A stretch of 64,000 nucleotides of DNA, taken from Brasilonema angustatum HA4187-MV1 (GTDB taxonomy: Bacteria > Cyanobacteriota > Cyanobacteriia > Cyanobacteriales > Nostocaceae). The position numbers and the translations under genes are program-made. How positions within the stretch are numbered: the first letter of the stretch is position 1; each line of letters starts with the position of its first letter. The stretch lies in the NCBI GenBank assembly GCA_019359695.1, contig JAHHGV010000029.1:1-64000 (forward strand), given 5' to 3'. A model generated the notes under the pieces. That model saw only the letters and a list, made by a program, of their open reading frames with translations. It was not told the origin of the DNA and made no database searches. Positions 16,017 through 25,294 of the stretch are shown here, in pieces.

Positions 16017-18320
16017 ATGCAAGCTAGAACTAATCCACTATCCATTATTATCAACCCGCCTGGAATTCAATATGGAATGCCAGGAGACATTGTATCACTT
16101 TATATTGTCGTGATTAATGAAGGCGACCAAAGTGCTGTTATCGACTTATTTTTTACTTTTGACGAGATATTTCAAAAAATTAGTGGTTGGTCTGCTTCTC
16201 CAAGAGCTAGTTTAGCAGTGGCGCCGAAGGAAAGTAGCGATGAAGTTACGTTTGATTTTGAAATTCCAGTTGATGCTTTAGCGGGTACCTATAATTATAC
16301 TTTTGTCGTTGATTCTCCAGAACATTATCCGCAAGATACTCCGATAAACTTTCCCGGTCAACTCAAAGTTCTACTCAAAGAACAAACTGTTATCCGCGCT
16401 TTTGACCCAACTTTTTCAATTATACCTGCCACAAATCCAAATAAACTTATAACTTACAGATTCGACCAACCTTTACAAGTGGTGGTAAAAGTCGAAAATC
16501 GCTCGAACCGTGTAGACAGATTCCGTTTGACTTGTCTAGATTTAGATGAAAGTTGGTTTAAAATATCTTACCCTGCTACTGGGTTGGAAGGAGCAGGCTT
16601 ATTTGATGTCAGCGCGCTAGAACTCAACCCTCATTCTGAAGGCGAAATCTCTTTAGAATTTCGTCCTCCTATTGATACTCTCGCTGGTAGCTATTCTCCA
16701 ACGATTCGCTTGCTTTCAGAAAATAATCCAGATTTGATACTGCTGGATTTAATATACATTAATCTACCGACAAATTATCAGCTAGGTATAGAACTTAATA
16801 CCATTTTAGGAAAAGTTAGCTATAAAGATGGTGTCTATGAATTAGTAATTAATAATCAAGGCAACTTAATACGGGAACTATTTTTTAATGCGAAAACCAG
16901 GGATGAAGAAGAAATTTGCACTTACAAATTTGACCCTAGTGAATTTAAATTATTACCCAATACAACCGAAAAAGCAAGTCTCTTAGTTAAACCTGGTCCT
17001 TGGTGGCGCCGACCATTCTTCGGTCAACCTTTACCGATTAATTTTGAAGTTAATATTATAGATAAGCAAAGCTATCCTTTGGCTAATGCATCTCCTCAAG
17101 CCACTTTATTATGGAAAGCACGTCCTTGGTGGCAAATTTTACTATTAATTTTACTAGTATTGGGGTTATTTGCTGGCATGTCATATATGATTTGGAGACT
17201 TTTAAACCCCGAACCGTTAAGAATTGAATTTAGTACTGATAGCCCAAAAATAATTGAAGGTGATCAAGTTAAGTTAAAGTTGAAAATTTATAACTATAAT
17301 CAAAACAAAATTAAGAAATTGGTAGTGGTCACTGATCAACCACTAAATAAAGACAATGTACTTTTTGATAAAAATAATAGTATTAATAAATTAATTCCAG
17401 ATAAATCTAATCATAATCGTCTCTGTAACATCACACCCCAGGAAGAATTGATATGTAATCATATTCTAACCGGAACTACAAAACAAGGTAAATACGTTTT
17501 TAAACTGCAAGTATCTTATCAACACGGTTTATCGCTTTTTAACCGCAGAAGTCAAACCGTTACCAAAACTACTGAAGCTGAAATTACCAAAAAGCCAATA
17601 GCTGAAGTAGTAGACTTTAAAGTAGTAGATAAATCACATTATATAACTGGTGAAAGAGTATCTCTGTCCTGGACAATTAAGAATCCCCTATTACTTAACA
17701 GGGTAATAATTAACAATAAAAAAAACAACGTATCAGTAGATGATTCTGTCAATCTAGAATTTCAAAATGGGAATTTAAAAGACCCCAAACTCAAAATATG
17801 CAAAGAAGAAAATAAGCTACTCAAATGTACATTTCCTTTCCCTGCATCTAAGCCAGGTACATTTACTTATGAAATCAGCGCTGTTTCTGGCGATCGAGAA
17901 AGTAATAAGCAAGCTCAAAATCCAGTTGAAATCTTACCCAAACCGTTTCAAATTACCTATTTTAAAATTAATAATATCAACCACAGCGCAAAACCAAGTA
18001 TAGTTTTAACTGAAGGAGATAAAGTCACGATCGCTTGGGACGTAAAGGGAGAAAACATTTTAGTTAACTTATCTCTCTTTGGTGACGTTGAACAAACTGG
18101 CAGCAGATCCCCAATTATTGTTGGCAGTCAATTTCCAAACCAAGTTAAACTCAAAGTCACTGACAAATTTGGTAAACGGATTCCTCAAGAAAAAATATTT
18201 TTTATTACTGTTAACCCGAAACCCACTCCGGCATCTGACTTAATTACACCTTCTCCCTCACCTACACAAAATATCTTTAAACCTCTTCCTGCTTCTCCAC
18301 CTCCAAGAACACTATTTTAA
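16017..18320 (+). CDS. Large Ig-like transmembrane protein of the CIS locus
   Basis: 767 residues. Its N-terminal part (about 1-365) has the same Ig-like layout as the preceding protein (IINPPGIQYGMPGDIVSLYIVVINEGDQSAVIDLFF). A transmembrane helix sits at about 372-395 (WWQILLLILLVLGLFAGMSYMIW). More beta-rich modules follow (400-740) and a Pro/Ser-rich tail. It lacks the WD40 repeats of its neighbour. It lies 20 bp after that gene and ends the operon. An envelope or thylakoid docking role for the CIS is inference. Confidence 0.72.
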   Translation: MQARTNPLSIIINPPGIQYGMPGDIVSLYIVVINEGDQSAVIDLFFTFDEIFQKISGWSASPRASLAVAPKESSDEVTFDFEIPVDALAGTYNYTFVVDSPEHYPQDTPINFPGQLKVLLKEQTVIRAFDPTFSIIPATNPNKLITYRFDQPLQVVVKVENRSNRVDRFRLTCLDLDESWFKISYPATGLEGAGLFDVSALELNPHSEGEISLEFRPPIDTLAGSYSPTIRLLSENNPDLILLDLIYINLPTNYQLGIELNTILGKVSYKDGVYELVINNQGNLIRELFFNAKTRDEEEICTYKFDPSEFKLLPNTTEKASLLVKPGPWWRRPFFGQPLPINFEVNIIDKQSYPLANASPQATLLWKARPWWQILLLILLVLGLFAGMSYMIWRLLNPEPLRIEFSTDSPKIIEGDQVKLKLKIYNYNQNKIKKLVVVTDQPLNKDNVLFDKNNSINKLIPDKSNHNRLCNITPQEELICNHILTGTTKQGKYVFKLQVSYQHGLSLFNRRSQTVTKTTEAEITKKPIAEVVDFKVVDKSHYITGERVSLSWTIKNPLLLNRVIINNKKNNVSVDDSVNLEFQNGNLKDPKLKICKEENKLLKCTFPFPASKPGTFTYEISAVSGDRESNKQAQNPVEILPKPFQITYFKINNINHSAKPSIVLTEGDKVTIAWDVKGENILVNLSLFGDVEQTGSRSPIIVGSQFPNQVKLKVTDKFGKRIPQEKIFFITVNPKPTPASDLITPSPSPTQNIFKPLPASPPPRTLF

Positions 18321-18404
18321 TACAAAACACATGACGTTATAAGTAGCTAGACATGATTAAATATAAAACGCTCAACAGAGTGATTTCCCTTGTTGGCTCA
18401 ATGT

Positions 18405-18870
18405 TCAATTGCGGCAATTAGAGCGATTGCTTACGGCAGAGCTAAGCGCGGCTAGGCGCACGCACTCGCGTTCGCTTAACGCCAGTTCGTACTCATCTTC
18501 AAAAACCTGTGAGGAGAGTTCCGGAGCGTTTAAGGTGCAACCACTGATCACGGCACTTGCGTGACTGTGGGGCATTGCCTGCCCAACGCAGTGCCTCCTC
18601 AATGCGATTCATCTTATGTGAGTATGGTGGAAGGAAAAATAGGTACAAACGCAAGCTGAGTGCCAACGTTGCCAATGTGCTTGAACTTGTTTGCTGCGAT
18701 GAAATCATGCTCCGTCTTGAATGATGACAGTAATTTTACCTGTTTGTTCCAGACGCTTGTGTGCGAAGTGTGCTTGCCATTCAAGCAATTGCAAATAACG
18801 TTCGCTATTAAAACCACCGACTACAGCTCCGTATTCAAAACTGTGTTGTGGCTCCCAAAATTCCAGGATA
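18405..18870 (-). mobile_element. Degenerate IS630-family transposase, catalytic part
   Basis: The bottom strand reads, across frameshifts and a stop, ISILEFWEPQHSFEYGAVVGGF, LLEWQAHFAHKRLEQTGKITVI, then LYLFFLPPYSHKMNRIEE and VFEDEYELAL. These match the DDE core and the PPYS..NRIE motif of IS630-type transposases. No intact frame remains. Confidence 0.8.
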
Positions 18871-19287
18871 CTAATCCGTTTGCCACGTTTGCGTGGCTGA
18901 TGAATAGATTTCTGTTGTCCGCGCTTGGCATAAGTATAATGAGCTCTGAAAACATTCCCATTTCAAAGTCTTTTTGATTTCTTTCCATAATCTTTCAATT
19001 GGATTGACTTCCGGCGTATGGGGAGGTTGAAACAAGAGATTAGTGCGTCCCCCTGTTTGCCATCGACGTAATGTCGTTCGCACGCTCTTGTTCGTGAATA
19101 TCTAAGTGACGTACAATCATTGGCACTGTCAAGCCATCAGCGTTTAGTCGTAATGCGTTAGCGAAGCTCCTCCCTTTGGGAGGCTCGCTCGTTGTTTGAC
19201 TCGTCGAGGTACATTATCTGCAAGGCTCAATTCTTGCAAACTTTTGTCTTCTTCTTTAGTCAATTGAATCCGTAATGCGGCTGGCAT
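18860..19287 (-). mobile_element. Second degenerate IS630-family transposase
   Basis: An ATG at 19287 begins MPAALRIQLTKEEDKSLQEL, the N-terminal helix-turn-helix region. The frame is broken near 19150-19195 by an inserted palindrome (GAAGCTCCTCCCTTTGGGAGGC). It continues in pieces to RTTLRRWQTGG, where a deletion joins it to the C-terminal motif LLFQPPHTPEVNPIERLWKE. The core between is missing. It abuts the previous remnant, so two related elements have been spliced together by decay. Confidence 0.78.
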
Positions 19288-19300
19288 TTTTAACCATCAG

Positions 19301-20340
19301 TTACTTGCCACTCTTAGCTAAAACCCTAACAATGCGCTCTGCTTCATCAACTTTTTTGTTATTCGAGCGAGTCAAAAGATAACGAATTTGCGGTTGTTGC
19401 TCTTGTGCGTAACGGTCAACCCGTCCATTACGCTGCTGCAAAGCCATTAAAGACCAAGGAATATCAAAATGTATGAGACGGTGCGAAAAATAATGTAAAT
19501 TAATCCCTTCCGATGCCACATCCGTAGCAACCACCAACCACAGCGGAGATTTTTCACTACCAAATTTTTCGATAATTTCCTTCAAATCAACATCTGGCAT
19601 TCCCCCATCAAGGGTAGCGATAGCTTCTTCTTTCAGCTTTAAGTCGCGCTTTAAACTCTCCCTAAGAAAGCGCATCGTCTCTAACCGTTCGCTAAAAATT
19701 ACAATTCGGTCTTTTGGGTCTGTACCCTTCCAAGCAAACCCCCCAGTTTCGGTTGTACTGATTAGTTTTAATAACTTTTTATACTTTTAAATATTTCTAT
19801 CATTAATAGTTTCCAAAGCTGATTCTAAAGCCCTTAACTCGGCAACATCAGTATTGAAATGCTGCGCATCAGTTTTTTTTACTTGCTTGATGCGATTACG
19901 TACTGTCTCCAAACAAGCCATCGGGCTGGACAGCATCGCTTTTAACAAAGTAGTTTTAAACAACTTACCTATGGAAGCTTTCGCGTCAATCCCAGCCAGC
20001 TTTAAGTTATTAAGAATTTAAAATGCTTCCTCTTCTTCTACAGAAGCATTAGTTTCCAGTGCTAAAACCTGACGTTCAGGGAATTTTTTGAGAAGTTGCC
20101 CAACAACATCTTTCTTAAACCGCCGGACGTACAAATCTCGAATATCTTCCTTGGTGTAGTTCGACTCGTTAGCGATCGCTGTTGGAGCGAGCATATTCAT
20201 CAAGCTAGCAAAGCTTTCCGCACGCCCATCATGGGGTGTGGCTGATAGCATAATTAAACTATCGGAACGGCTTGCTAAACGGTCAGCCAACTTAGAACGC
20301 AACGAAGCTGGGATTTGATTTCTTGACAAGTGATTAATGT
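19301..20340 (-). pseudogene. Remnant of an SNF2/RapA-type helicase
   Basis: Two open pieces survive on the bottom strand. The upstream piece (20329-20018) has LIMLSATPHDGRAESFASLM and RFKKDVVGQLLKKFPERQV, helicase motif III and after. The downstream piece (19675-19301) has ATDVASEGINL and QRNGRVDRYAQEQ, motifs V and VI. The segment between is frameshifted and the N-terminal ATPase part is absent. It might derive from a defence-type helicase such as DISARM DrmD, but that is only a guess. Confidence 0.75.
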
Positions 20341-20391
20341 TTGTCGAATTTTAAAATACGACAAGTAAATTAAAAGATAAACGGTAAAATG

Positions 20392-20419
20392 AAAGCCCCA
20401 CGGAGAAATCCGGGGCTTT
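20392..20419 (+). terminator. Terminator-like hairpin upstream of parA
   Basis: AAAGCCCC and GGGGCTTT pair perfectly around a 12-base loop. The run of T is short on both sides. It lies between the helicase remnant and the rightward parA gene and would insulate the latter. Confidence 0.6.
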
Positions 20420-20729
20420 AAATAAGTAGGATACTTCGTTTTTCTTTTTCTGGACTGATAAATCGACGGCTTCTACCGAGAATGAAGTTAATCGACTTTT
20501 ATTTTTTCATCCTTTATCTTCTATCCTTCATCCTTTCTTCGGTTATCTATTGAATAAGGCAGGGAAGCGAGGGCAGAAGGCATTTATGTTTCGTACATAT
20601 CGCAGTAGTACCTCTCATGAACAGGAGCTACCAAATTGAAAATTTAATGGGCGTTCTTAATAATAAAGCTTTGAGATTATTCCGGATTTTGTGAAACGCT
20701 ATCTTTCATAGTTTTTTGGTGATTTTGAT
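20420..20729. other. Upstream region of parAB
   Basis: 310 bp without a gene. It is AT-rich near 20650-20710 and should hold the parAB promoter. No clear parS-type palindrome was seen here. Confidence 0.35.
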
Positions 20730-21536
20730 ATGAAACAAATAGTTCTGGCAATTCTGTCAAATGCAGGTGGTGTGGGCAAAACCACCCTAGCCGTACACAT
20801 TGCCTATTCTATGGGCAAGCGTGGTTTTAAAGTAGCACTGTTAGATTTAGACCCTCAGCGGTCGTTAGATGTATTTTGTGGATTGCAGCCAGCCGAAGTG
20901 GATAGTACATTAACTAAGGTACTATCTAAAGATTTTCAAGGCGATTGGACTAGTGTTCCAGTTTGGGAAGAATCAAAGATAGAAGTGGTTCAGGGGCATC
21001 CACAATTAGCTGAGATAGCAAATGAGTTAGTGATTAGAAAACGTGGTGAATATGCTTTGGCTGATAGGCTCAAAAGCTATCCTCTACCCCATCATTTTAT
21101 TATCTTGGATTGTCCCGCCACCTTAGGTATGCTCAATACGAATGCTCTAGCAGCCGCCACCCACGTTCTCGTACCCGTGCAGTTGGAGATGAAAGCTATC
21201 TCAGGTTCAGCTGAGTTGATAGAATGGTGCATTACTACGGCTGATGAATTACAACTCGACCCCAAACCAACAATTCTGGGATTTGTTCCTAGTATGTATG
21301 ATGAGAAGGTCGCCATGCACCGCCAGTATTTAGAGCAGTTACCAGAAATTGCGGAAAATCTTCAGGTTAAACTTTATCCGAAAGTCAGAAGCTCAAACGA
21401 ATTCAAAAACGCCAGTGCCTACGGTCAACCCCTACAGAAGTACCGTCCGAAACACCCAGCAGCAAAGGACTTCAAACCAATCGTCGATGATTTAGCAGCT
21501 TTGCTCAAAGATAAGAAAACTAAGAAGGAGAAGTAA
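20730..21536 (+). CDS. parA: ParA partition ATPase
   Basis: 268 residues. The deviant Walker A motif NAGGVGKTTLAVH (about 11-23), the LLDLDPQRSLD segment and FIILDCPATLGMLN (Walker B) define a ParA/Soj ATPase. It would form DNA-bound gradients that space plasmid copies together with ParB. No long N-terminal extension is present, so it is the short type. The stop is followed two bases later by the parB start. Confidence 0.92.
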   Translation: MKQIVLAILSNAGGVGKTTLAVHIAYSMGKRGFKVALLDLDPQRSLDVFCGLQPAEVDSTLTKVLSKDFQGDWTSVPVWEESKIEVVQGHPQLAEIANELVIRKRGEYALADRLKSYPLPHHFIILDCPATLGMLNTNALAAATHVLVPVQLEMKAISGSAELIEWCITTADELQLDPKPTILGFVPSMYDEKVAMHRQYLEQLPEIAENLQVKLYPKVRSSNEFKNASAYGQPLQKYRPKHPAAKDFKPIVDDLAALLKDKKTKKEK

Positions 21537-21538
21537 CC

Positions 21539-22645
21539 GTGGCATTACCTAAAATTAAGAGTAAATTTGATGGAGCCGTACAAAAAAGTTCTCAAGAGCA
21601 GAAAATTGCCGAACTGCAAGCAGAAGTAGAACAGCTTAGAGCTTCTCAATCTCCAGAGTTGGAAGCAGAACTACAAAAACTGAGAGAACAACTGCAAAAT
21701 CAATCAGGGGAACTTGAGATTTCGGTGGACTTAATTGACCCTAATCCCCATCAACCTCGGCAAACAATCACACCAGAACTCATCCAAACCAAGGCACGGT
21801 TGCTCAAAAAACACGGTCAAATCACACCCATCATATTGGTACCTCAAAACAACGGGCGCTATATGCTCTTAGATGGGCAACTCCGCACGGAAGCAGCAAA
21901 AGTCTTGGGTTGGCAAAAGATCCGTGCTTTAGTTGTCCCGATGCCAGAGGACTTAAGTTCAAGAGCACTCCTCACATTCCTGGGTTTTGAAGACCTCAAT
22001 CCATTGGATAAAGCAGAAGCGATCGCCAATGAAGCAACAAAGTCTGTAGGTTTGTCAGTGGATGAAATTGTGACGATGCTCTCAACAGTACTCAAGCGTC
22101 TAGAGAGGGATGGAAAAAGTAAAGAACTCACCCAACTTGTTGCTGTCAGTACTGAAGATCAACAACAGAGTTTGTCAGAGTTGGGAGTAACGGGAACCGA
22201 ATACAGTTTGCTGTTACTGTTACTGGAATTGGGATTGAATCCTGCCAGTGTTAAAGCAAACCTCATGCCCATGCTCTCCCTCCCTCAAGATTTAAAAGAT
22301 GCCATCCGCCATAAGGGATTAAAGGGCGCTCACGCTCTAGCATTATCAACGCTGTCATCTAAGGCACTGGATGTGTCGGAGAAAGAAGCACAACTTGAGC
22401 GAGTGAAGGCAACAGATCAGGTACTAAAGAACAATTTGACAGTACCAGAAACCCGCGAGTTGACTAAACAAATTAAAGACAAGTATGTAAAATCCGAGAA
22501 ATCGGAGTCGAAGAAGGTAAAACTAGTGATTCAAAAAGTCCGCGAACTGTCTTCCGAATCACTTACCGATGTCAGTCAAGAACAACTCATTGTGTTACGA
22601 GGACTTTTAGTGGAGAAGTTGACTCAGATAGAGAGACTGCTTTGA
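21539..22645 (+). CDS. parB: ParB-type DNA-binding partition protein
   Basis: 368 residues from a GTG at 21539 preceded by AAGGAG. The N-terminal coiled coil (about 18-60) is followed by a ParB/Spo0J N-domain (ISVDLIDPNPHQPRQTITPE, KKHGQITPIIL, YMLLDGQLRTEAAKVLGW). A helical central part would contact parS-like DNA. It is in one operon with parA. Confidence 0.9.
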   Translation: MALPKIKSKFDGAVQKSSQEQKIAELQAEVEQLRASQSPELEAELQKLREQLQNQSGELEISVDLIDPNPHQPRQTITPELIQTKARLLKKHGQITPIILVPQNNGRYMLLDGQLRTEAAKVLGWQKIRALVVPMPEDLSSRALLTFLGFEDLNPLDKAEAIANEATKSVGLSVDEIVTMLSTVLKRLERDGKSKELTQLVAVSTEDQQQSLSELGVTGTEYSLLLLLLELGLNPASVKANLMPMLSLPQDLKDAIRHKGLKGAHALALSTLSSKALDVSEKEAQLERVKATDQVLKNNLTVPETRELTKQIKDKYVKSEKSESKKVKLVIQKVRELSSESLTDVSQEQLIVLRGLLVEKLTQIERLL

Positions 22646-23216
22646 CATTCCCACGGCTGTCCAAATATCGCCCTATTAAAGTTAGTAACAATAAAAAAAG
22701 TTAGCGAAGCGTGAATATTTAGAAGAGTTGATTAGAAAGCACTGTGTCACTGTACTTAAAGGTGCTACACATTCATGAGGACAGTACTGATGGCGTAAGT
22801 GCAAGCGCACGCAATCATGCTAAGGCGCAGCGTGTCCTCTTGGGACTTACGCCCAAGCGTGCCGTAGGCATAGGGCTTTCTGCTCTCAACGTTATAAGTT
22901 CATCCCAACAGATGGAATGGTATTCGTTATCTGACTATATGGGGTATACTTGGGTGTTATGTGTACCCCACGTGTTTTTTCTATAAATTAACCCCTATAT
23001 ATACCCTATGTAGGAGCTTTTTAGGGTATATTTAACTTACTGAGTCCGTGTACCCTATTTAGCCCCCATGAAAAAATAATTCGTAGTTCGTAATTAATAA
23101 ATGTAGAGTGCAAGGCTCTTAATTTATTTATGCCATCTTTTACCTAGAGTACACTGCTTTGAACACGTATGGGATTGTAATTACGCTTTTGACAAATGAC
23201 GAATTGGAGTATCGAC
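22646..23216. other. Non-coding stretch between parB and the actin-like gene
   Basis: About 570 bp. It holds a palindromic dispersed repeat (22780-22880) with arms GGCGTAAGT at 22792 and ACTTACGCC at 22845, then the TACCC-type repeat cluster at 22941-23057. The short open frame at 22744-22986 runs through both repeats and is not credible as a gene. Confidence 0.6.
22941..23057. promoter_or_regulatory. Cluster of TACCC-type repeats (candidate parC centromere/operator)
   Basis: Five copies of a core like (G/T)xTACCC(C/T) occur in both orientations: GGGGTATAC at 22941, GTGTACCCC at 22961, TATACCCTA near 22999, TTAGGGTATA at 23021 and GTACCCTA at 23050. The cluster ends about 160 bp upstream of the actin-like gene. 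ParM-type systems usually keep such iterated sites upstream of parM, where ParR binds. Confidence 0.6.
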
Positions 23217-24179
23217 ATGAAGAACATTCACGCGAATCAAAAGATTTTTTGCGCAGGTTTTGATAACGGCTATGGCAGCGTCAAACTGTTAGTCGATGGT
23301 TTTGATGTCGTTAGAATTCCCAGTTACATCTCAAGAGAAGACATGGAAGATGTACCCGGTCGGGTGGTTTTTAACGGTAATGCCTACACTGTTGGTGAGT
23401 CGGCTTTCCGCACTGGGTATTATTTTGAACGGAATACAGATAGCAATATTAACAAAGTTAACAACGCCCTCATCACTTTATTAGGTGCATTAGCTCATTT
23501 GCCACACCGTAAAGTTTGGCAGCTAAAGCTAGTTGTCAGTTTGCATGATATGGCTTTGACTGATGACTTGCTAAGAGTGCTCAATGGTGAATATCAACCA
23601 ATGCTCGCTGGCAAGCTCTCTGATGTCAAGGTAGAAGTTCTCAAAGTCGTACCTGAAGGTATAGGTGCTCTGTTCGGTCGAAAGCTCCCCAAAAAGTTAA
23701 CTGTCGTAGATTTTGGGAATGGTACAACGCTTTATTCTCGTTACAACCAAGGTAAAAGAGAAGTCCATACCCCCTACGCTGCTGGAGTGGAAGTTCTCAT
23801 CGGTGAAATCGCCAAGAAGATGAAATATCTCAACGGTGGTAAGCTTGGGGACTTATCAAAAATTCGCTTTTGTCTGGAAATGGGACATACTAAATACAGC
23901 CGTGATATTGATATCAAAGATGTTTACACCACTTGTCTTAAAGAGTGGTATGAAAGCTATTTGAAAAAACCAGTCAATCTCGCCCTTGACGCTAAACACC
24001 AAGGGGATGAAATTTGGGCTATTGGTGGCGGTTGCTTGCTTCCTGGTTTTAAAAAACTGCTCGTGCACAACGGGTTTGAAATTCTAGACAACCCCGTAGA
24101 GGCTAATTCTTACGGACTATTGCAAATGGCTAAAACCATTGTTAGCTCTTCCTCTGCTAACGGATCTACTGATGCTTAG
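23217..24179 (+). CDS. Actin-like segregation ATPase (ParM/StbA-like)
   Basis: 320 residues from ATG 23217, chosen because GGAG lies 7 bases upstream; an ATG at 23196 lacks this. The phosphate-1 motif FCAGFDNGYGSVKLLVDG, the phosphate-2 motif VVDFGNGTTLYSR and the adenosine motif IWAIGGGCLLPGFK define an actin-fold ATPase of the plasmid ParM/Alp group. It would polymerise to push or position plasmid copies. A small protein gene follows 125 bp downstream. Confidence 0.88.
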   Translation: MKNIHANQKIFCAGFDNGYGSVKLLVDGFDVVRIPSYISREDMEDVPGRVVFNGNAYTVGESAFRTGYYFERNTDSNINKVNNALITLLGALAHLPHRKVWQLKLVVSLHDMALTDDLLRVLNGEYQPMLAGKLSDVKVEVLKVVPEGIGALFGRKLPKKLTVVDFGNGTTLYSRYNQGKREVHTPYAAGVEVLIGEIAKKMKYLNGGKLGDLSKIRFCLEMGHTKYSRDIDIKDVYTTCLKEWYESYLKKPVNLALDAKHQGDEIWAIGGGCLLPGFKKLLVHNGFEILDNPVEANSYGLLQMAKTIVSSSSANGSTDA

Positions 24180-24304
24180 TAGCCAAGAGGCGAACTTTCG
24201 TACACCCTATACCAAATAAAGTTAAAAGTTGAAAGGCACTTATAAAAAATTCTTTCTTTTTACTTTTTACTTGTTAATCCCCCACACCCTTTTTTCAATT
24301 TGAC

Positions 24305-24607
24305 ATGGTTTCTCAGCAAGACAAAACTCCGGAAAAAGTCCGAATCAAAGATAGCTACCGCGAGCGTATCTTTGCAGAATCGCAACGATTAGGTAAAAGT
24401 TACCTTGAGACGCTTTACTTTATTGTTGATTGCTACTTTGCGTTTAAGCAAGGTGTCTTACCAGTACAGTCTGCGGTAGTTAACACCTATACAACCCCCA
24501 CACAACAAAATCAGCCTTCTGTTGATGAGTCAACTCATACCCCATATAACCCCCAATTTGAATCAGAAGACGATAACGAAACTTTCACACTTGATTGGGA
24601 GTTGTAA
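24305..24607 (+). CDS. Small protein, possible ParR-like adaptor
   Basis: 100 residues. The first 55 form two predicted helices (KVRIKDSYRERIFAESQRLGKSYLETLYFIVDCYFAFKQG is split here by the reader's eye into a strand-like start and two helices), consistent with a ribbon-helix-helix fold. The tail is acidic and disordered. Its place after an actin-like ATPase fits a ParR-type adaptor. Sequence similarity alone is too weak to be sure. Confidence 0.6.
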   Translation: MVSQQDKTPEKVRIKDSYRERIFAESQRLGKSYLETLYFIVDCYFAFKQGVLPVQSAVVNTYTTPTQQNQPSVDESTHTPYNPQFESEDDNETFTLDWEL

Positions 24608-24661
24608 ATAACTAGCTGATACAAATGCTAAATATTTAAAATAAATTAATTTTTATAATTT

Positions 24662-24674
24662 GGGGTGAAAAATC
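24662..24674 (+). promoter_or_regulatory. GGGGTGAAAAATC leader element, copy 1
   Basis: This block lies 8 bases before ATG 24683. Near-identical blocks precede the genes starting at 26497, 32064 and 34452, with a weaker one before 25029. See those entries; the shared element suggests a common promoter, operator or mRNA leader. Confidence 0.6.
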
Positions 24675-24682
24675 TCCAAATT

Positions 24683-24946
24683 ATGAAAATCATGGCAAGA
24701 ATCGAAATTTCCCATTCAACAACTGTACGCCTGCTTGAAAATAGCTTACTCACTACCTACTGTTTTGCAGATTCAGTTGGAATAATAATCCCAATCACTC
24801 CAGAGGAAAAGATTGAAATTCAGTTCACACCAAAGCAAATACCAATTTTAAAACGATTGCTTAACGAACTTTGCACGCTTGCAGAAAAACAAGAGCATCC
24901 TAAAAATGATGCCTTACAAAAAGAACTCCAAAGACATTGTGACTAG
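24683..24946 (+). CDS. Hypothetical protein
   Basis: 87 residues from ATG 24683 (or 24692, MARIEIS). A GTG at 24665 lies inside the shared leader element and is an unlikely start. The protein has beta strands (ARIEISHSTTVRLLE, SVGIIIPI) and a C-terminal helix (QIPILKRLLNELCTLAEKQE). No family is recognised. Confidence 0.55.
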   Translation: MKIMARIEISHSTTVRLLENSLLTTYCFADSVGIIIPITPEEKIEIQFTPKQIPILKRLLNELCTLAEKQEHPKNDALQKELQRHCD

Positions 24947-25028
24947 TCATAGAAAGGTAAAATTCTCAATTTTCAAGTTTGCTCAATAGTCAAATAAGTA
25001 TTTGGGTGAACAACTAGGCATTAATAAA

Positions 25029-25250
25029 ATGTGCAACGGAATTCAAGAAATCAATCGAGAAATAGCAGAATTATCCTCAACTAGAGAATACTTGATTATC
25101 CAATGGTTTGAGATGGGAGAAGCTGACCGCAATTTTAGTTTATCCCCTCAATACCCAGATAACCAGTGGTACATGTGTGGGTACAACGATAGGGATTACC
25201 AAATAGAAATTGGCTTTCAATTAGAAGCCACAAGCATTGAACAATTCTAA
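25029..25250 (+). CDS. Hypothetical protein
   Basis: 73 residues from ATG 25029; a GTG start at 25002 would fall within a weak copy of the shared leader (TTTGGGTGAACAA). The N-terminal half is a likely helix (CNGIQEINREIAELSSTREYLIIQ) and the rest is rich in aromatic residues. No family is recognised. It precedes the RecA-like ATPase gene by 44 bp. Confidence 0.5.
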   Translation: MCNGIQEINREIAELSSTREYLIIQWFEMGEADRNFSLSPQYPDNQWYMCGYNDRDYQIEIGFQLEATSIEQF

Positions 25251-25294
25251 AACCTGTAGCGTCCCAGTCACAGCCGCTGGGACATTTTCCAACT

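Noticed and set aside
1-18320. A complete prophage
   Set aside because: No capsid, portal, terminase or lysis genes are seen, and the gene set with Pvc16-like and FHA proteins fits a contractile injection system better.
19301-20340. A working DISARM or similar defence helicase
   Set aside because: Frameshifts and missing ATPase motifs; no partner genes nearby.
22744-22986. Open frame of 80 codons between parB and the actin-like gene
   Set aside because: It starts at a GTG without ribosome binding site and runs through a dispersed palindrome and the TACCC repeat cluster.
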